Of a DNA stretch of 60,310 bases, positions 18,341 through 28,709 are shown one piece after another. Source of the stretch: Nanobdellota archaeon (GTDB lineage Archaea > Nanobdellota > Nanobdellia > Pacearchaeales > GW2011-AR1); assembly GCA_021818475.1 (NCBI GenBank), contig JAKADZ010000004.1:1-60310 (forward strand). The letters run 5' to 3'. Each line of letters begins with the position of its first letter. Position 1 is the stretch's first letter. Below the pieces are notes generated by a model that worked only from the letters and a program-made list of their open reading frames with translations, was not told the DNA's origin and searched no databases. Position numbers and translations under genes: made by a program.

Positions 18341-19242
18341 TAATCCCCTCCTTTAATCGATTTATATGAATTGTAAGCTGCAATGGCTCCTCCTGCACTT
18401 GCAGTAACTATCTGTTTTAATTCATTGTTTGTAATATCTCCTGCAGCATAAAATCCCTGAACATTTGTTTCCTGATTTTCATTTACAAGAATATATCCTC
18501 TGTTTTCAGTCCTTATTTTTAAAGAGTTTAACAAATCTAATTTTGGAACAGAACCTATTTCCACAAATACTCCGTCGACTTTTATTTTTTTTCCTGAACT
18601 TAATTTTATTTCTTCAACTTTTACTTCTCCCATTATCTCTTTTATTTCTTCTTCAAATAAAACTTTTATTTTTTTCTCTTTTCTGACTAAATCAACCCAG
18701 GCGGGTTCTGCTTTAGAAAATTCTTTTTGTCTGTAAATTATGAATACTTTTTCAGCATATTCTGAAAGCAACAATGCTGCAGTCAGAGCTGCGTCACTCC
18801 CCCCTACAACGGAAACAATTTTATTTTTGAAAAAAGCAGCATCACAGGTTGCACAGTAACTGACTCCTCTTCCCAATAATTTTTCTTCTCCAGGAACATT
18901 TAATTTTTTTCTTTCTGTTCCTCCCGCAAAAATTACCTTCTTCGATGAATACTCTTTTGAAGAAGTTTTGATTATGAACTCTTTATTTTTTGTTATTTCC
19001 AGGACAGTTTCATAATTTATTTTCACCCCTAATTTTAATGCCTGATTTGTCATTCTCTCCATCAACTGCATTCCTCCTATTTCTTCGTAAGAGGGAAAAT
19101 TGCAAATTCTATGGGCAGTCGCAGCCAGTCCTCCCATGTCTTTTGAAAGGATTATTACATTAAGCTTGTATCTTGCAGCATAAATTCCTGCAGTCAACCC
19201 TGCTGGTCCTGCCCCAATTATAACTAAATCATATTTTTCCAT
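18340..19242 (-). CDS. trxB: thioredoxin reductase
   Basis: LVIIGAGPAGLTAGIYAARY, SYCATCDAAFF redox motif, GFYAAGDITN. Confidence 0.96.
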   Translation of the reverse strand: MEKYDLVIIGAGPAGLTAGIYAARYKLNVIILSKDMGGLAATAHRICNFPSYEEIGGMQLMERMTNQALKLGVKINYETVLEITKNKEFIIKTSSKEYSSKKVIFAGGTERKKLNVPGEEKLLGRGVSYCATCDAAFFKNKIVSVVGGSDAALTAALLLSEYAEKVFIIYRQKEFSKAEPAWVDLVRKEKKIKVLFEEEIKEIMGEVKVEEIKLSSGKKIKVDGVFVEIGSVPKLDLLNSLKIRTENRGYILVNENQETNVQGFYAAGDITNNELKQIVTASAGGAIAAYNSYKSIKGGD

Positions 19243-19243
19243 C

Positions 19244-19573
19244 TTATATCTGTTTTAAGATTGAATCTATTTTTTGTTTCAAGACTGCTTCAGGAGCAAA
19301 TCCGACAATTCTGCTGACTTCTCTTCCTTTATGTATTACCACAAGTGAAGGGATTCCTTGAATTCCGAACTGCATTGCAATCTCAGGTTCCGACTCAGTA
19401 TCCACTTTTGCAAATTTCAACTTTCCCGTATACTCTTTGCTAAGCTTTTCAAATACTGGTCCCATCATCTGACAAGGTCCGCACCATTCTGCCCAAAAAT
19501 CAATTATTACGGGAATATCTGAATGCACAATTTCCTTATCAAAGTTTTTTTCCGTTATATGTATTAAACTCAT
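19244..19573 (-). CDS. trxA: thioredoxin
   Basis: VIIDFWAEWCGPCQMMGPVFEKLSKEY...GIQGIPSLVVIHKGREV. Confidence 0.97.
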   Translation of the reverse strand: MSLIHITEKNFDKEIVHSDIPVIIDFWAEWCGPCQMMGPVFEKLSKEYTGKLKFAKVDTESEPEIAMQFGIQGIPSLVVIHKGREVSRIVGFAPEAVLKQKIDSILKQI

Positions 19574-19600
19574 TTTTTTCCTCCTGTTATTTAATTACAA

Positions 19601-19621
19601 TACTGTGATAAAATAGCAGTA
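19601..19621. promoter_or_regulatory. candidate operator palindrome in trxA promoter
   Basis: TACTGtgataaaatagCAGTA between TATA-like TTTATAAA and the trxA start (minus strand). Confidence 0.4.
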
Positions 19622-19746
19622 GTTTATAAATGTTTTTTTGTGCTGATAAATCCTTCTGAAAAACAGCAGTACTCTTCCTCTTCTAAAAGTTATTTAATTT
19701 TATAATAATCTTTTTATACTCCAATGGTTTACAAAAAGAACTTAAT

Positions 19747-21807
19747 ATGGTTCAAGCAGAAACTCTTGAAAACCATCTCACAGAGGTTAAGGAGGGGAGA
19801 CGGCATTTTGAAAACGTTTTTCAGTCATTATCCCGAATGATTCTTGGAGGTCCTGATTCTGTTCAGAAAATAACTGTTAACGGAAAACCCACTTTTGATT
19901 TTGAAATTTTTAGAAGAGGCCCAAAACATCTCATTGGTATGTTTGATGAAACTAATGAATTTGTTTCTTATGTAAAAGATGCTGCTGAAGGCGGCTCTTC
20001 AAAGGAAACTGCCTTTGTTCTAATTGGGGAACCAGGAAACGGAAAAACTTTTTTTGGAGATTATCTTTCTGATGCATACAGAAAATTTACCTCTATGCCA
20101 GAAAATCAAAGATTTACATTTAGGTTTACCGGATTGTCTGAATTGGGCCATTATGGAAATCTCCAAGAGATTGAGTCCCAAACTTTTGAGGATCCTATGA
20201 TTCTTGCATTGAACCTTTTTGAGTCCCAAAATGAGAGTTTGGAATTTCTTTCAAGATTTGGTTTTAATGATTCTCAAATTCAATTTTTTCTAAAAAATTA
20301 TCGTCCGTTAGGGGCGTGTAGTGATCGCATCTTAACTGAATTAAGAGAATTTTGTGGGGGAGATATTGAAAAAATAAAACAACATCTGCAAGTTGTAAAA
20401 GTTCCAATAAGCCAGAATAGTGGAATACTCACCGGAAAATATCCTGCAGGAGATAAAATAACTTCTTCTAAAATTGATTTGCTTGGAGATGGTTCATTAA
20501 CAAGATTATTACAATTAGAAGAAGGAGATCATCCTTACTATTACGATCTTCGTGAAGGTGCACTTGCAAGAGTTGCGGGAGGAGGGATTCATTTTGCCGA
20601 TGAACTTTTCAAGAACAAAGTTGATTTGATTAATGTTTATCTTGGAGTAATCCAAAACAGAACAATTGAACTGAAAGGATTTAGATGGCCCATTGATACC
20701 TTAATAATTGCAACAAGCAACAACAGTGAATATGAACGATTTAGAGAAGGCAAAGAGGAAGCTCCTATAATTGACAGATGTCAGAGATGCTTTATGTCTC
20801 ATAATACTGATTATCGTTTACAAAAAGAATTAACTTCTTATGCTCTCGGGGGAACAGAAAAGAAAACTACTTTTACCGGGCAACCCTTGCATGAAGATCC
20901 TAATCTTAATTATGCTCTTTCTGTGGCAATTACTCTTACAAGAATGCCGGAATCTGATAAACTTACCCCCGTGGAAATTTTAAAACTTGCTGCAGGAGAA
21001 ATTGCAGGAGAAAAAAGTTTGAAAACTCTGGCAGAAGTTGTTAGTGATTTAGCCCAAGATCCTGATATAACAAAAAGATTTGGTCAAAAGGGATTAGGGC
21101 ATAGATCCTTGGGGAGGGCAATTATGAATTTATTATCTGATGCAGAAACTCATCAGGGACAGTGCATGTATGCTGGAGATGCTTTCAAAGCTTTAGAAAA
21201 AGTTGTCCTTGACTATGTTCCTGAAACAAATGACCGCGCAAAATATCTTAAAGACCTTATTCTTGCAAAATCTCTTTACAGAGAACAAGTTATGAAAACG
21301 ATTTTTGATGCTTACATGGATGAACCCCGGGCAATTGAAAATGAAGTGATGAATTATGTCAATATGATTGTTGGAAAAGGAGCAAAAGATTTGAGTCCGG
21401 ATAAATTATGGACTTACAAAGATCCCCAATCACAAAAAATTAAAGCTATTAAAATTGATGAAAGATTTATTGAAAGTGTTGAAGACCGACTTGGTTTGAA
21501 AAGTAATGAACAAAGAGAAAATTTTAGAAATACCATCACTAAGATTTATGGTCAGAAAATAACTGCAGATTCTCACTACAATTTTATGGATAATAATGAG
21601 CTAGTTAAAGCAGTTACTGACGTTAGGTTAATGTCTGACATAAACAGCGCTGGAAGTTTGGTTGGTGCTCTTTCAAACAGGACTAATGATGAGAATGATA
21701 AGTTGTATCATAGAATGATAGGCACTATGGTTAACAAATTAGGTTATTGCAAAACCTGCGCAGAGAAAACAATAGAATACTTCTGTACTCATGATGATGA
21801 AGCTTAA
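19747..21807 (+). CDS. prkA: PrkA-family AAA/serine protein kinase
   Basis: VLIGEPGNGKTFFGDYLSDAYR, FRFTGLSELGHYGNLQEIESQTFEDPM; followed by YeaH and SpoVR homologs. Confidence 0.87.
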   Translation: MVQAETLENHLTEVKEGRRHFENVFQSLSRMILGGPDSVQKITVNGKPTFDFEIFRRGPKHLIGMFDETNEFVSYVKDAAEGGSSKETAFVLIGEPGNGKTFFGDYLSDAYRKFTSMPENQRFTFRFTGLSELGHYGNLQEIESQTFEDPMILALNLFESQNESLEFLSRFGFNDSQIQFFLKNYRPLGACSDRILTELREFCGGDIEKIKQHLQVVKVPISQNSGILTGKYPAGDKITSSKIDLLGDGSLTRLLQLEEGDHPYYYDLREGALARVAGGGIHFADELFKNKVDLINVYLGVIQNRTIELKGFRWPIDTLIIATSNNSEYERFREGKEEAPIIDRCQRCFMSHNTDYRLQKELTSYALGGTEKKTTFTGQPLHEDPNLNYALSVAITLTRMPESDKLTPVEILKLAAGEIAGEKSLKTLAEVVSDLAQDPDITKRFGQKGLGHRSLGRAIMNLLSDAETHQGQCMYAGDAFKALEKVVLDYVPETNDRAKYLKDLILAKSLYREQVMKTIFDAYMDEPRAIENEVMNYVNMIVGKGAKDLSPDKLWTYKDPQSQKIKAIKIDERFIESVEDRLGLKSNEQRENFRNTITKIYGQKITADSHYNFMDNNELVKAVTDVRLMSDINSAGSLVGALSNRTNDENDKLYHRMIGTMVNKLGYCKTCAEKTIEYFCTHDDEA

Positions 21808-23104
21808 TTTAAACTGCAATACTAACCCATGGATGATAATAAAAAAAAATAATGAAGAGGTTCCAAGAAAAGAAATAATCCGTGATGTTTTTTCAGGTCT
21901 GCCTGATATTTATTCTATTAATGACTTTGAAATTTTTTATCAATACTTTCCCTCTTCTGCTGTTTCTTTAAGTTCTTTGGATGAATTGCTTGAAAGAGAC
22001 ATTCAGAGAGAAAATGACGGTTTTCCAAGAAAAATTAAAATTGGCCCTTTGGTTAAACCAACCCCCGGAAAAGGGACAAAAGTAATCGTTGTTCCTGCTA
22101 CAACCGAAGAAAAATTTTATCATGATCCAAGAATAATGAAAAAACAGACCGGTGAAGGAGGTTCTGGCAGTGAAGAAGAAGGAGAAGTTATCGGAGAAAT
22201 TCCTATCCGAGGAGAAAATGCTGGAACAGGAGCAGGTCAGGGAGGAGGAGAAGGTCACGATATGACTTCCAATGCCTATGAAATAGGAAAAATTTTAACA
22301 GAAAAATTTTTACTTCCTAATCTGAAGGAAAAGGGCAAGAAACGTTCTCTTACTAAATTTAAATATGATCTTACAGATAGAAATGAAAAAACGGGGCAGG
22401 TTCTTGACAAGAGAGAGACTCTGAAAAAAATTATTGAAACTAATATCATTCTTGGAAGAGTTTCAAAAAATAGTCCAATAAATTCCCGGGATCTTCTTAT
22501 TGATAGAAATGATATGATTTATCAGATCTTATCGAGAGAAAGAGATTTTGAATCTGAAGCGGTTGTTTTCTTTCTAAGAGATTATTCTGGTTCAATGAGT
22601 GGCATGCCTACAGAGATTGTGGTACAGCAACATCTCTTGATTTACAGTTGGCTTTTATATCAATATCAAAATCGAGTGGAGACCCGATTTATTTTGCATG
22701 ATGATGAGGCAAAAGAGGTTCCTGACTTTTATACCTACTATAATTCACAGATTGCAGGAGGAACTTTGGTTTCTTCAGCATATCACTTGGTAAATGAAAT
22801 TGTTCAAAAAGAAAATCTTGCAAGAAATTATAATATCTATATATTTCATGGAACTGACGGGGATGATTGGATGACTGATGATGAATATGAAAAAATTTCA
22901 AAAGAAACAGAAGGAATTTTATCTTATACAAATCGTTTTGGCATTACAATAATCTCCCACGGGGAAGAAACCTCATTAGAAACTTCAATAAAAAAAACTG
23001 GGCTTTTAGAAAAGAATCCAAGCTTGATTAGACTCGATAGCTTTTCTGAAGAAGAAGCAACCGATGATAGAATAATTGAAGGAATTAAAAAATTAATTTC
23101 ATAA
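21791..23104 (+). CDS. YeaH/YhbH-like (DUF444) VWA-domain protein
   Basis: FFLRDYSGSMSGMPTEIVVQQHLLIYSWLLYQY...RFILHDDEAKEV...IAGGTLVSSAY. Confidence 0.88.
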   Translation: MMMKLNLNCNTNPWMIIKKNNEEVPRKEIIRDVFSGLPDIYSINDFEIFYQYFPSSAVSLSSLDELLERDIQRENDGFPRKIKIGPLVKPTPGKGTKVIVVPATTEEKFYHDPRIMKKQTGEGGSGSEEEGEVIGEIPIRGENAGTGAGQGGGEGHDMTSNAYEIGKILTEKFLLPNLKEKGKKRSLTKFKYDLTDRNEKTGQVLDKRETLKKIIETNIILGRVSKNSPINSRDLLIDRNDMIYQILSRERDFESEAVVFFLRDYSGSMSGMPTEIVVQQHLLIYSWLLYQYQNRVETRFILHDDEAKEVPDFYTYYNSQIAGGTLVSSAYHLVNEIVQKENLARNYNIYIFHGTDGDDWMTDDEYEKISKETEGILSYTNRFGITIISHGEETSLETSIKKTGLLEKNPSLIRLDSFSEEEATDDRIIEGIKKLIS

Positions 23105-24732
23105 TGGAACTAATCGATCAACACACAAAAAAAATAATGGAGAATTGCAAAGCGAGAGCAAGAGAAGCTGGCTTAAAATTTGAAGATGAAACTTTAGAAT
23201 ATATTGTTACAAACAGAGAGATGACAAGATTATCTCCAAAAACTTTCGTTCCTACATTGTATGATTATTGGGTTAATGATGTTGAAGTTTTGCATGGAGA
23301 AGGGGAGTATAAACTTTATCCAAATAATCCTTATGAATCAGTTATAAATTCCCGTCCTGCAATTTCATTTTACAATGATAATAACCCTGACTGGATGAAT
23401 GCTGCAATTTTTTATCATGTTTTAGCACATATAGACTTTTTTCAAAATAATAGATTATTTAAAAAAACATGGAATGATGATTTTGTAGGACAAGCTCTTG
23501 CAGATAAAAGATTGATTGCCAAATTAAGAGGAGAAAAAGGGAGATGGGTTGATTATACCATTGAATTCAGCAGAGGAATAGATAACATTCTTGGATTTTA
23601 TCGGGAGCTTGCTGAAGAAGAATTTCCGGAAGAGAAAGCTCTTTCTGAGAAACTTGATTTTTATTTTAATTCTTTTTTGCAGGGAGAATTAAAATTACTT
23701 CCTCATGAATTTTTAAAAGAACTTGAAAGATTTAATTCAATTCCTGACGAATCTTTAAGAGAATCTCTTTTCTTTTCCGAAGTTCAAACCAAACATCCGG
23801 AATTTGCAGAACGGTTCAAAAAAAATTTGGATAAGAAAAAAGAAAAATCAAAAGATCTACTTGAATTTTTAATCCTTAACTCTCCAAAATTAAAAAAGGA
23901 AGAAAATAAATGGATGATTCCCATTATGCATGTTGTAAGGAATACCGGCCTTTATTTTGCCCCTCAGATTAGAACTAAAATTTTGAATGAGGGTTGGGCT
24001 AGTTATTGGCATGATAAACTATTCAGGCAGGATGGACTTTTGAATACTCATGAAACAGATTACGCTATTTTTAATTCAAAGGCAACTACTATGCCCCGCA
24101 TGGGTCTGAATCCTTATGCCATTGGAAAAGCTTTATTTGAATATGTGGAAGATCTCGCTGAAAAAGGAAAAATGTCGTTAGACTTTCAAAGAGTTCAAAT
24201 AATTGATGCAAGGAAATATTATGATCAGAAAACCGGAAAAGGGCAGGAAGCAATTTTTAAATTAAGGGAATCTTTTTCTGATTTTACAGTAATAAACACT
24301 TTTGTGGATCAAGATTTTGTTGATACTAATCATTTGCTTATTCTTGGACAGAGATTTAATCCACAAAAAGGAGTGGTTGAGGTTTATGTAAAAAGCAAAA
24401 AAGCTAAAGATTATAAGAGTATGCTTTTGGAAAGTCTTTATCATCCTCCGGATATTAAAATTGATTCTGAGAAGACTGATGATTCTTTGATTTATCTTTC
24501 TCATCAATTTGAAGGTAAACCTTTGGTTAAAGATTATATTGCAAATACTATGCTGGGTATAGAATATCTTTGGGGGGGAAAAGTTCAGCTTGAAACCACC
24601 GAGTTAATTGAAAAAGAAGAATCCTTCCCTCCACATTTTTTTGCAGGGATTCCCGCAGATGAAGATGAGCCGGAATGGCAAAGAGTTAGATATACAATGG
24701 AAAATAGAAAAATTTCAAGGGAGGTTTTATGA
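23104..24732 (+). CDS. SpoVR family protein
   Basis: WMNAAIFYHVLAHIDFFQNN, ILNEGWASYWHDKLFRQ, NPYAIGKALFEYVED. Confidence 0.92.
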   Translation: MELIDQHTKKIMENCKARAREAGLKFEDETLEYIVTNREMTRLSPKTFVPTLYDYWVNDVEVLHGEGEYKLYPNNPYESVINSRPAISFYNDNNPDWMNAAIFYHVLAHIDFFQNNRLFKKTWNDDFVGQALADKRLIAKLRGEKGRWVDYTIEFSRGIDNILGFYRELAEEEFPEEKALSEKLDFYFNSFLQGELKLLPHEFLKELERFNSIPDESLRESLFFSEVQTKHPEFAERFKKNLDKKKEKSKDLLEFLILNSPKLKKEENKWMIPIMHVVRNTGLYFAPQIRTKILNEGWASYWHDKLFRQDGLLNTHETDYAIFNSKATTMPRMGLNPYAIGKALFEYVEDLAEKGKMSLDFQRVQIIDARKYYDQKTGKGQEAIFKLRESFSDFTVINTFVDQDFVDTNHLLILGQRFNPQKGVVEVYVKSKKAKDYKSMLLESLYHPPDIKIDSEKTDDSLIYLSHQFEGKPLVKDYIANTMLGIEYLWGGKVQLETTELIEKEESFPPHFFAGIPADEDEPEWQRVRYTMENRKISREVL

Positions 24733-26969
24733 AAGAAATTTCTGCTTTAGAAAATTTAGGAGCCAATCTAAAATGGGAAAGGAGATATCTTCCTATTCCA
24801 TTTGAAGAATTCTTGGACATTGTTTCTAAAAATCCCAAAACTACCTTTCGTGATATCTTTCAACTTTTTTATGATATGATGCACTTTTATGTCCCGGAAG
24901 GAACTGAAGAATATCCTAATGATCCTGAAAATATTGGTTACCGCAAATATGATTTTTCAAAATTACTGGAAGAATCTGATAATCCTTTTTTTGCAGATCG
25001 GCTTTTGGCAAACCGATTAATGAATTTAGTTTCGGGATTTAGGGAAGGTTCTCCTAGTCATAAAATAATACTTTTTGAGGGACCCCCTGGAAGCGGAAAG
25101 AGTATTTTTTTAACCAACTTATTAAATCGTCTTGTAGATTACACCCATCTCCCCGAAGGAGAACTTTATGAAACCGTCTGGAGATTAGATGGAGAATCAG
25201 GATTTGGGGGAGGAAAACTTGGATTTGACACCGGTTGTACAGAAAAAGAAACAAACTCTCCTGATAACTCTGATGAATATTTTGATATCCCCTGCCCAAG
25301 CCATGATCATCCAATTCTGCAAATCCCTAAATCTCACAGACGAAAATTCCTTGAAGATTTAATTACTGACAAGCCTGCCAGAGAGAAATTATTTCATGAA
25401 AAAGAATTTGAATGGGTTTTTGAAAGAGAACCCTGTAGCATATGTTCTTCTATTTATCAAAGATTGTTTGCTAAATTAAAAAGCAGTTCAAAAGTGTTAA
25501 GGATGATTTATCCAAGAAGGTACTCTTTCAATAAAAATTTGGGGGAAGGGATCAGCATTTTTAATTCTGCAGATCCCATTGGCCGCGGGGAAAATACCAA
25601 TGAATTCCTGCAAAAAAGATTAGACACTTTTTTTAAAGACAGCAATGCAGTTCAATTTATTTTTTCAGATCTCGCAAGAACAAATAATGGAGTTTTTGCC
25701 TTAATGGATATCAAAGATGAAAACCGCAAAAGATTATTAGATCTTCATGGTATAGTCAGCGACGGAGTTCATAAAGTACAAAATGTAGAAGAATCAATCC
25801 GTTCTTTATTTATTGGTTCAATGAATCCGGAGGATGCAAAATTATACGAGGGAATTCCTTCTTTTAAAGACAGGGTTGTAAAAGTAAAGGTTCCTTATGT
25901 ACTGGACTATTCTACTGAAGTTAAAATTTATGAAAAACAATTTGCTTCAAATTTAAGGTCTTATTTCCTTCCTGGAGTTTTAGAAAATTTTGCCCGAATA
26001 ATTATTTCGACTAGGTTTAATAAAGACTCTGAGGCAATAGATAAATGGATAAGTCATAAAAAAGTTTATAAAAAATTTCTTGACGAAGGAGGTTTATTAT
26101 TAAAGATGGAAATTTACGGAGGAAATATTCCTCTTTGGCTTACTGAAGAAGATAGGAGAAATTTTGATAATAAAACCAGAAAGGAAATTATTGCAGAATC
26201 AGAATTAGACAAAGAAGGAGTTCCTGCTGAGGGGATGAAGGGTCTTTCCGGAAGAGAATCAATCAGGGTATTGAATTATTTTTTATCTTTACACCATAAA
26301 AAAGACCGATTGATAACTATGGAAGATGTTTACTCTTTCTTTAATGAAAAATCCGGTGAATTTGATATTCCCCTTTTCGAAGATTTTTTGGATTCAGTTA
26401 AATCTTTTTATGATTTTACAATTGCTCAAGAAATAAAAGATTCAATATACAATTATAATTCTGTTCAAATTACTAAAGATATTCAGAATTATCTTTATGC
26501 CATTAATTTTAATCCAGGGAATGAAGTTAAAGTTCATTGCCCCTTTACTCAAGAGGTGGTGGAAGTGACTGATGATTATCTTGGAAATATTGAAATAGTC
26601 TTAATTGGAAGTTGTTCTTCTGAAAATCGACTTGGGTTTCGTGAGTCCATGAGGAGAGATTATGTTTCTAAAACTTTGACTAAAGAAATGGGGATTCAGG
26701 GAAAATCAATTACTGAAACTGAACAATATTCTTTTTTATTCAAAAAATACACCCAAAATGGCAAAGAAAATGCTCTACTTCCTATGAAAGAAAATGAAAA
26801 TTTCAAAAAAGCAATTTTGGATTTTAAAGAAGAAGCTTTTAATAAGTATGACAGAAAATTAAGGACAGAAGTAACTTCTTTATTGGCTAATCTTCAGACT
26901 AAATTTGGCTATACTGAAGAAGGAGCAAGACAAATTTGTCTTTATGCCATTGAGAATAATCTTACTTAG
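24729..26969 (+). CDS. second PrkA-like AAA protein
   Basis: LFEGPPGSGKSIFLTNLLNRL, NSADPIGRGENTNEFLQKRLDTFF; PrkA-like neighbourhood. Confidence 0.82.
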   Translation: MKEISALENLGANLKWERRYLPIPFEEFLDIVSKNPKTTFRDIFQLFYDMMHFYVPEGTEEYPNDPENIGYRKYDFSKLLEESDNPFFADRLLANRLMNLVSGFREGSPSHKIILFEGPPGSGKSIFLTNLLNRLVDYTHLPEGELYETVWRLDGESGFGGGKLGFDTGCTEKETNSPDNSDEYFDIPCPSHDHPILQIPKSHRRKFLEDLITDKPAREKLFHEKEFEWVFEREPCSICSSIYQRLFAKLKSSSKVLRMIYPRRYSFNKNLGEGISIFNSADPIGRGENTNEFLQKRLDTFFKDSNAVQFIFSDLARTNNGVFALMDIKDENRKRLLDLHGIVSDGVHKVQNVEESIRSLFIGSMNPEDAKLYEGIPSFKDRVVKVKVPYVLDYSTEVKIYEKQFASNLRSYFLPGVLENFARIIISTRFNKDSEAIDKWISHKKVYKKFLDEGGLLLKMEIYGGNIPLWLTEEDRRNFDNKTRKEIIAESELDKEGVPAEGMKGLSGRESIRVLNYFLSLHHKKDRLITMEDVYSFFNEKSGEFDIPLFEDFLDSVKSFYDFTIAQEIKDSIYNYNSVQITKDIQNYLYAINFNPGNEVKVHCPFTQEVVEVTDDYLGNIEIVLIGSCSSENRLGFRESMRRDYVSKTLTKEMGIQGKSITETEQYSFLFKKYTQNGKENALLPMKENENFKKAILDFKEEAFNKYDRKLRTEVTSLLANLQTKFGYTEEGARQICLYAIENNLT

Positions 26970-28165
26970 CCAAAGGTTTGTGAAAAATAATAAATTAACG
27001 TCGGAATAAGCAAACACCCCATCATTTGAGTTTTTTTTACGGGGAATGAATTAGCATAAATTCCCACCAAAGTTGAAGAGATTAAAATAAGGATTCCGAT
27101 AAATCCGGAGAATAAAAAAACAATTGTAACCAGGAAGACTAAAGTGATTATTGATAATTTTGAGTAATTTATCCTGTGAATTTTCTGAGAAAATATTTTA
27201 GCTAATGTTTTTACCAGAAAAAAAGAAAGAATTCCGCTAAGCAATATTGCAAATAAAATTATTGTTAAATTTTTCCAGGATAAGCTTCCAATTATATCCT
27301 GTATCGCAGCCGCTGCTCCGGTTCTTACTTTTGAAATCGCATATAATGATACAAAAGAAAACCCCATCACTAAAATATTTGTTGCTCCAATCAAAACTAA
27401 AAATCCTTTTTTATCTGTTTTGAATATTGCACTTCCAAGAATTGCCGCCTGCCCGCTTCCAAGCCCCGGAAGAAATCCACAGAGAGGAGAAGAAATTACT
27501 GAACCTAAAACCGGTTTTAACTTTTTTTCTTTTGGTTCGGTTATTTCCTGAGGGGGAATTTGAATTTTATTTTTTATGCTTCCAATTAACATCGAACTTC
27601 CGAATAATCCTGTCAACATAGGAAGCAAGGGTTCATTAATTCCTAAATTTAAAACGCATAACCCCAAAATTCCAGAAATAATAAAAATAAATAATGCAGA
27701 AATTTTATTTTTTTCTGTCAAAATCAAGATTAAACAGGTTGAAATTAATATCCAGAACATTACTGCATGAATCGGATTGTAAATTTTTGATATAATGAAA
27801 GATAAGGGAAAAGAAATAACTATTAAGATAAAAATTGCAAGAATTCCCCCGATTGAAGTTAATCTTACTGCTTCATAGCCTCTTCCTTCTTTTAACATTT
27901 CATGTCCGGGTAAAACTGAAAGCTGAGTATCTGTGTCCGGGCAGCCTAAAAAAATAGACGGGATAAAATCAATGAAAGTGTGAGCTATCGCCATTGAAGC
28001 AATGAAGATAATCAAATAAATTGGGGGAATTCCAGAAAAAATTGTTACAGTCAATCCAACTAAAATTGCACCAACTAAATTAATATGGATTCCTGGAAGA
28101 ATGCCGGTAATTGTTCCTGCCAGAATTCCAATGAAAACCGCAAGCAGGATTTCAATAAGCATCAC
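26966..28165 (-). CDS. DUF112/TctA-like integral membrane transporter
   Basis: GILAGTITGILPGIHINLVGA and second GFLPGLGSGQAAILGSA repeat. Confidence 0.8.
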   Translation of the reverse strand: MMLIEILLAVFIGILAGTITGILPGIHINLVGAILVGLTVTIFSGIPPIYLIIFIASMAIAHTFIDFIPSIFLGCPDTDTQLSVLPGHEMLKEGRGYEAVRLTSIGGILAIFILIVISFPLSFIISKIYNPIHAVMFWILISTCLILILTEKNKISALFIFIISGILGLCVLNLGINEPLLPMLTGLFGSSMLIGSIKNKIQIPPQEITEPKEKKLKPVLGSVISSPLCGFLPGLGSGQAAILGSAIFKTDKKGFLVLIGATNILVMGFSFVSLYAISKVRTGAAAAIQDIIGSLSWKNLTIILFAILLSGILSFFLVKTLAKIFSQKIHRINYSKLSIITLVFLVTIVFLFSGFIGILILISSTLVGIYANSFPVKKTQMMGCLLIPTLIYYFSQTFG

Positions 28166-28289
28166 TGGAAAAAATAAAAAAAGTTTTTTAATTTATGTAT
28201 AAATTTTAACTTGATTAATATAAAATTTCCCTTTAAAATTCTCTTTTTGATAAACTATATAAATTAGAGAATATAACTTATTTTATAAT

Positions 28290-28634
28290 ATGAAATCGGC
28301 ATATAAAGTTCTGTTTCATGTGGACTACCTCTCAAGAATTGATCTCGTATTGGAAAATGTTAATAATCTTCTTGCTGATCTCGGGGAGTCAAATGTAAAA
28401 ATAGAATTAGTCGCTAACTTTGAAGCAATAACTTTGTTAACAAATAATTCTAAATATAAATCTCAACTTAAAGAGCTTGCTGCACACGGGGTTATTTTTG
28501 CTGCCTGCGCCAATGCTATGCGTAATCATAACCTAACAAAAAAAGAAATGCTGGATTTAGCAATAATTGTCCCTTCTGCAGTCGGTGAATTAACCAAAAA
28601 ACAATCTAAAGGTTGGGGTTATATACGTCCGTGA
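28290..28634 (+). CDS. DsrE-like family protein
   Basis: KVLFHVDYLSRIDLVLENVNNLL...IELVANFEAITLL...GVIFAACANAMRNHNLTKKEML. Confidence 0.8.
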   Translation: MKSAYKVLFHVDYLSRIDLVLENVNNLLADLGESNVKIELVANFEAITLLTNNSKYKSQLKELAAHGVIFAACANAMRNHNLTKKEMLDLAIIVPSAVGELTKKQSKGWGYIRP

Positions 28635-28709
28635 GGTAATCTTGGGAAGACTAAATTCTGTTTTCAATTATACCTAAAAATTTAATAATCAAAAGTTTGT
28701 CTTATTTTA

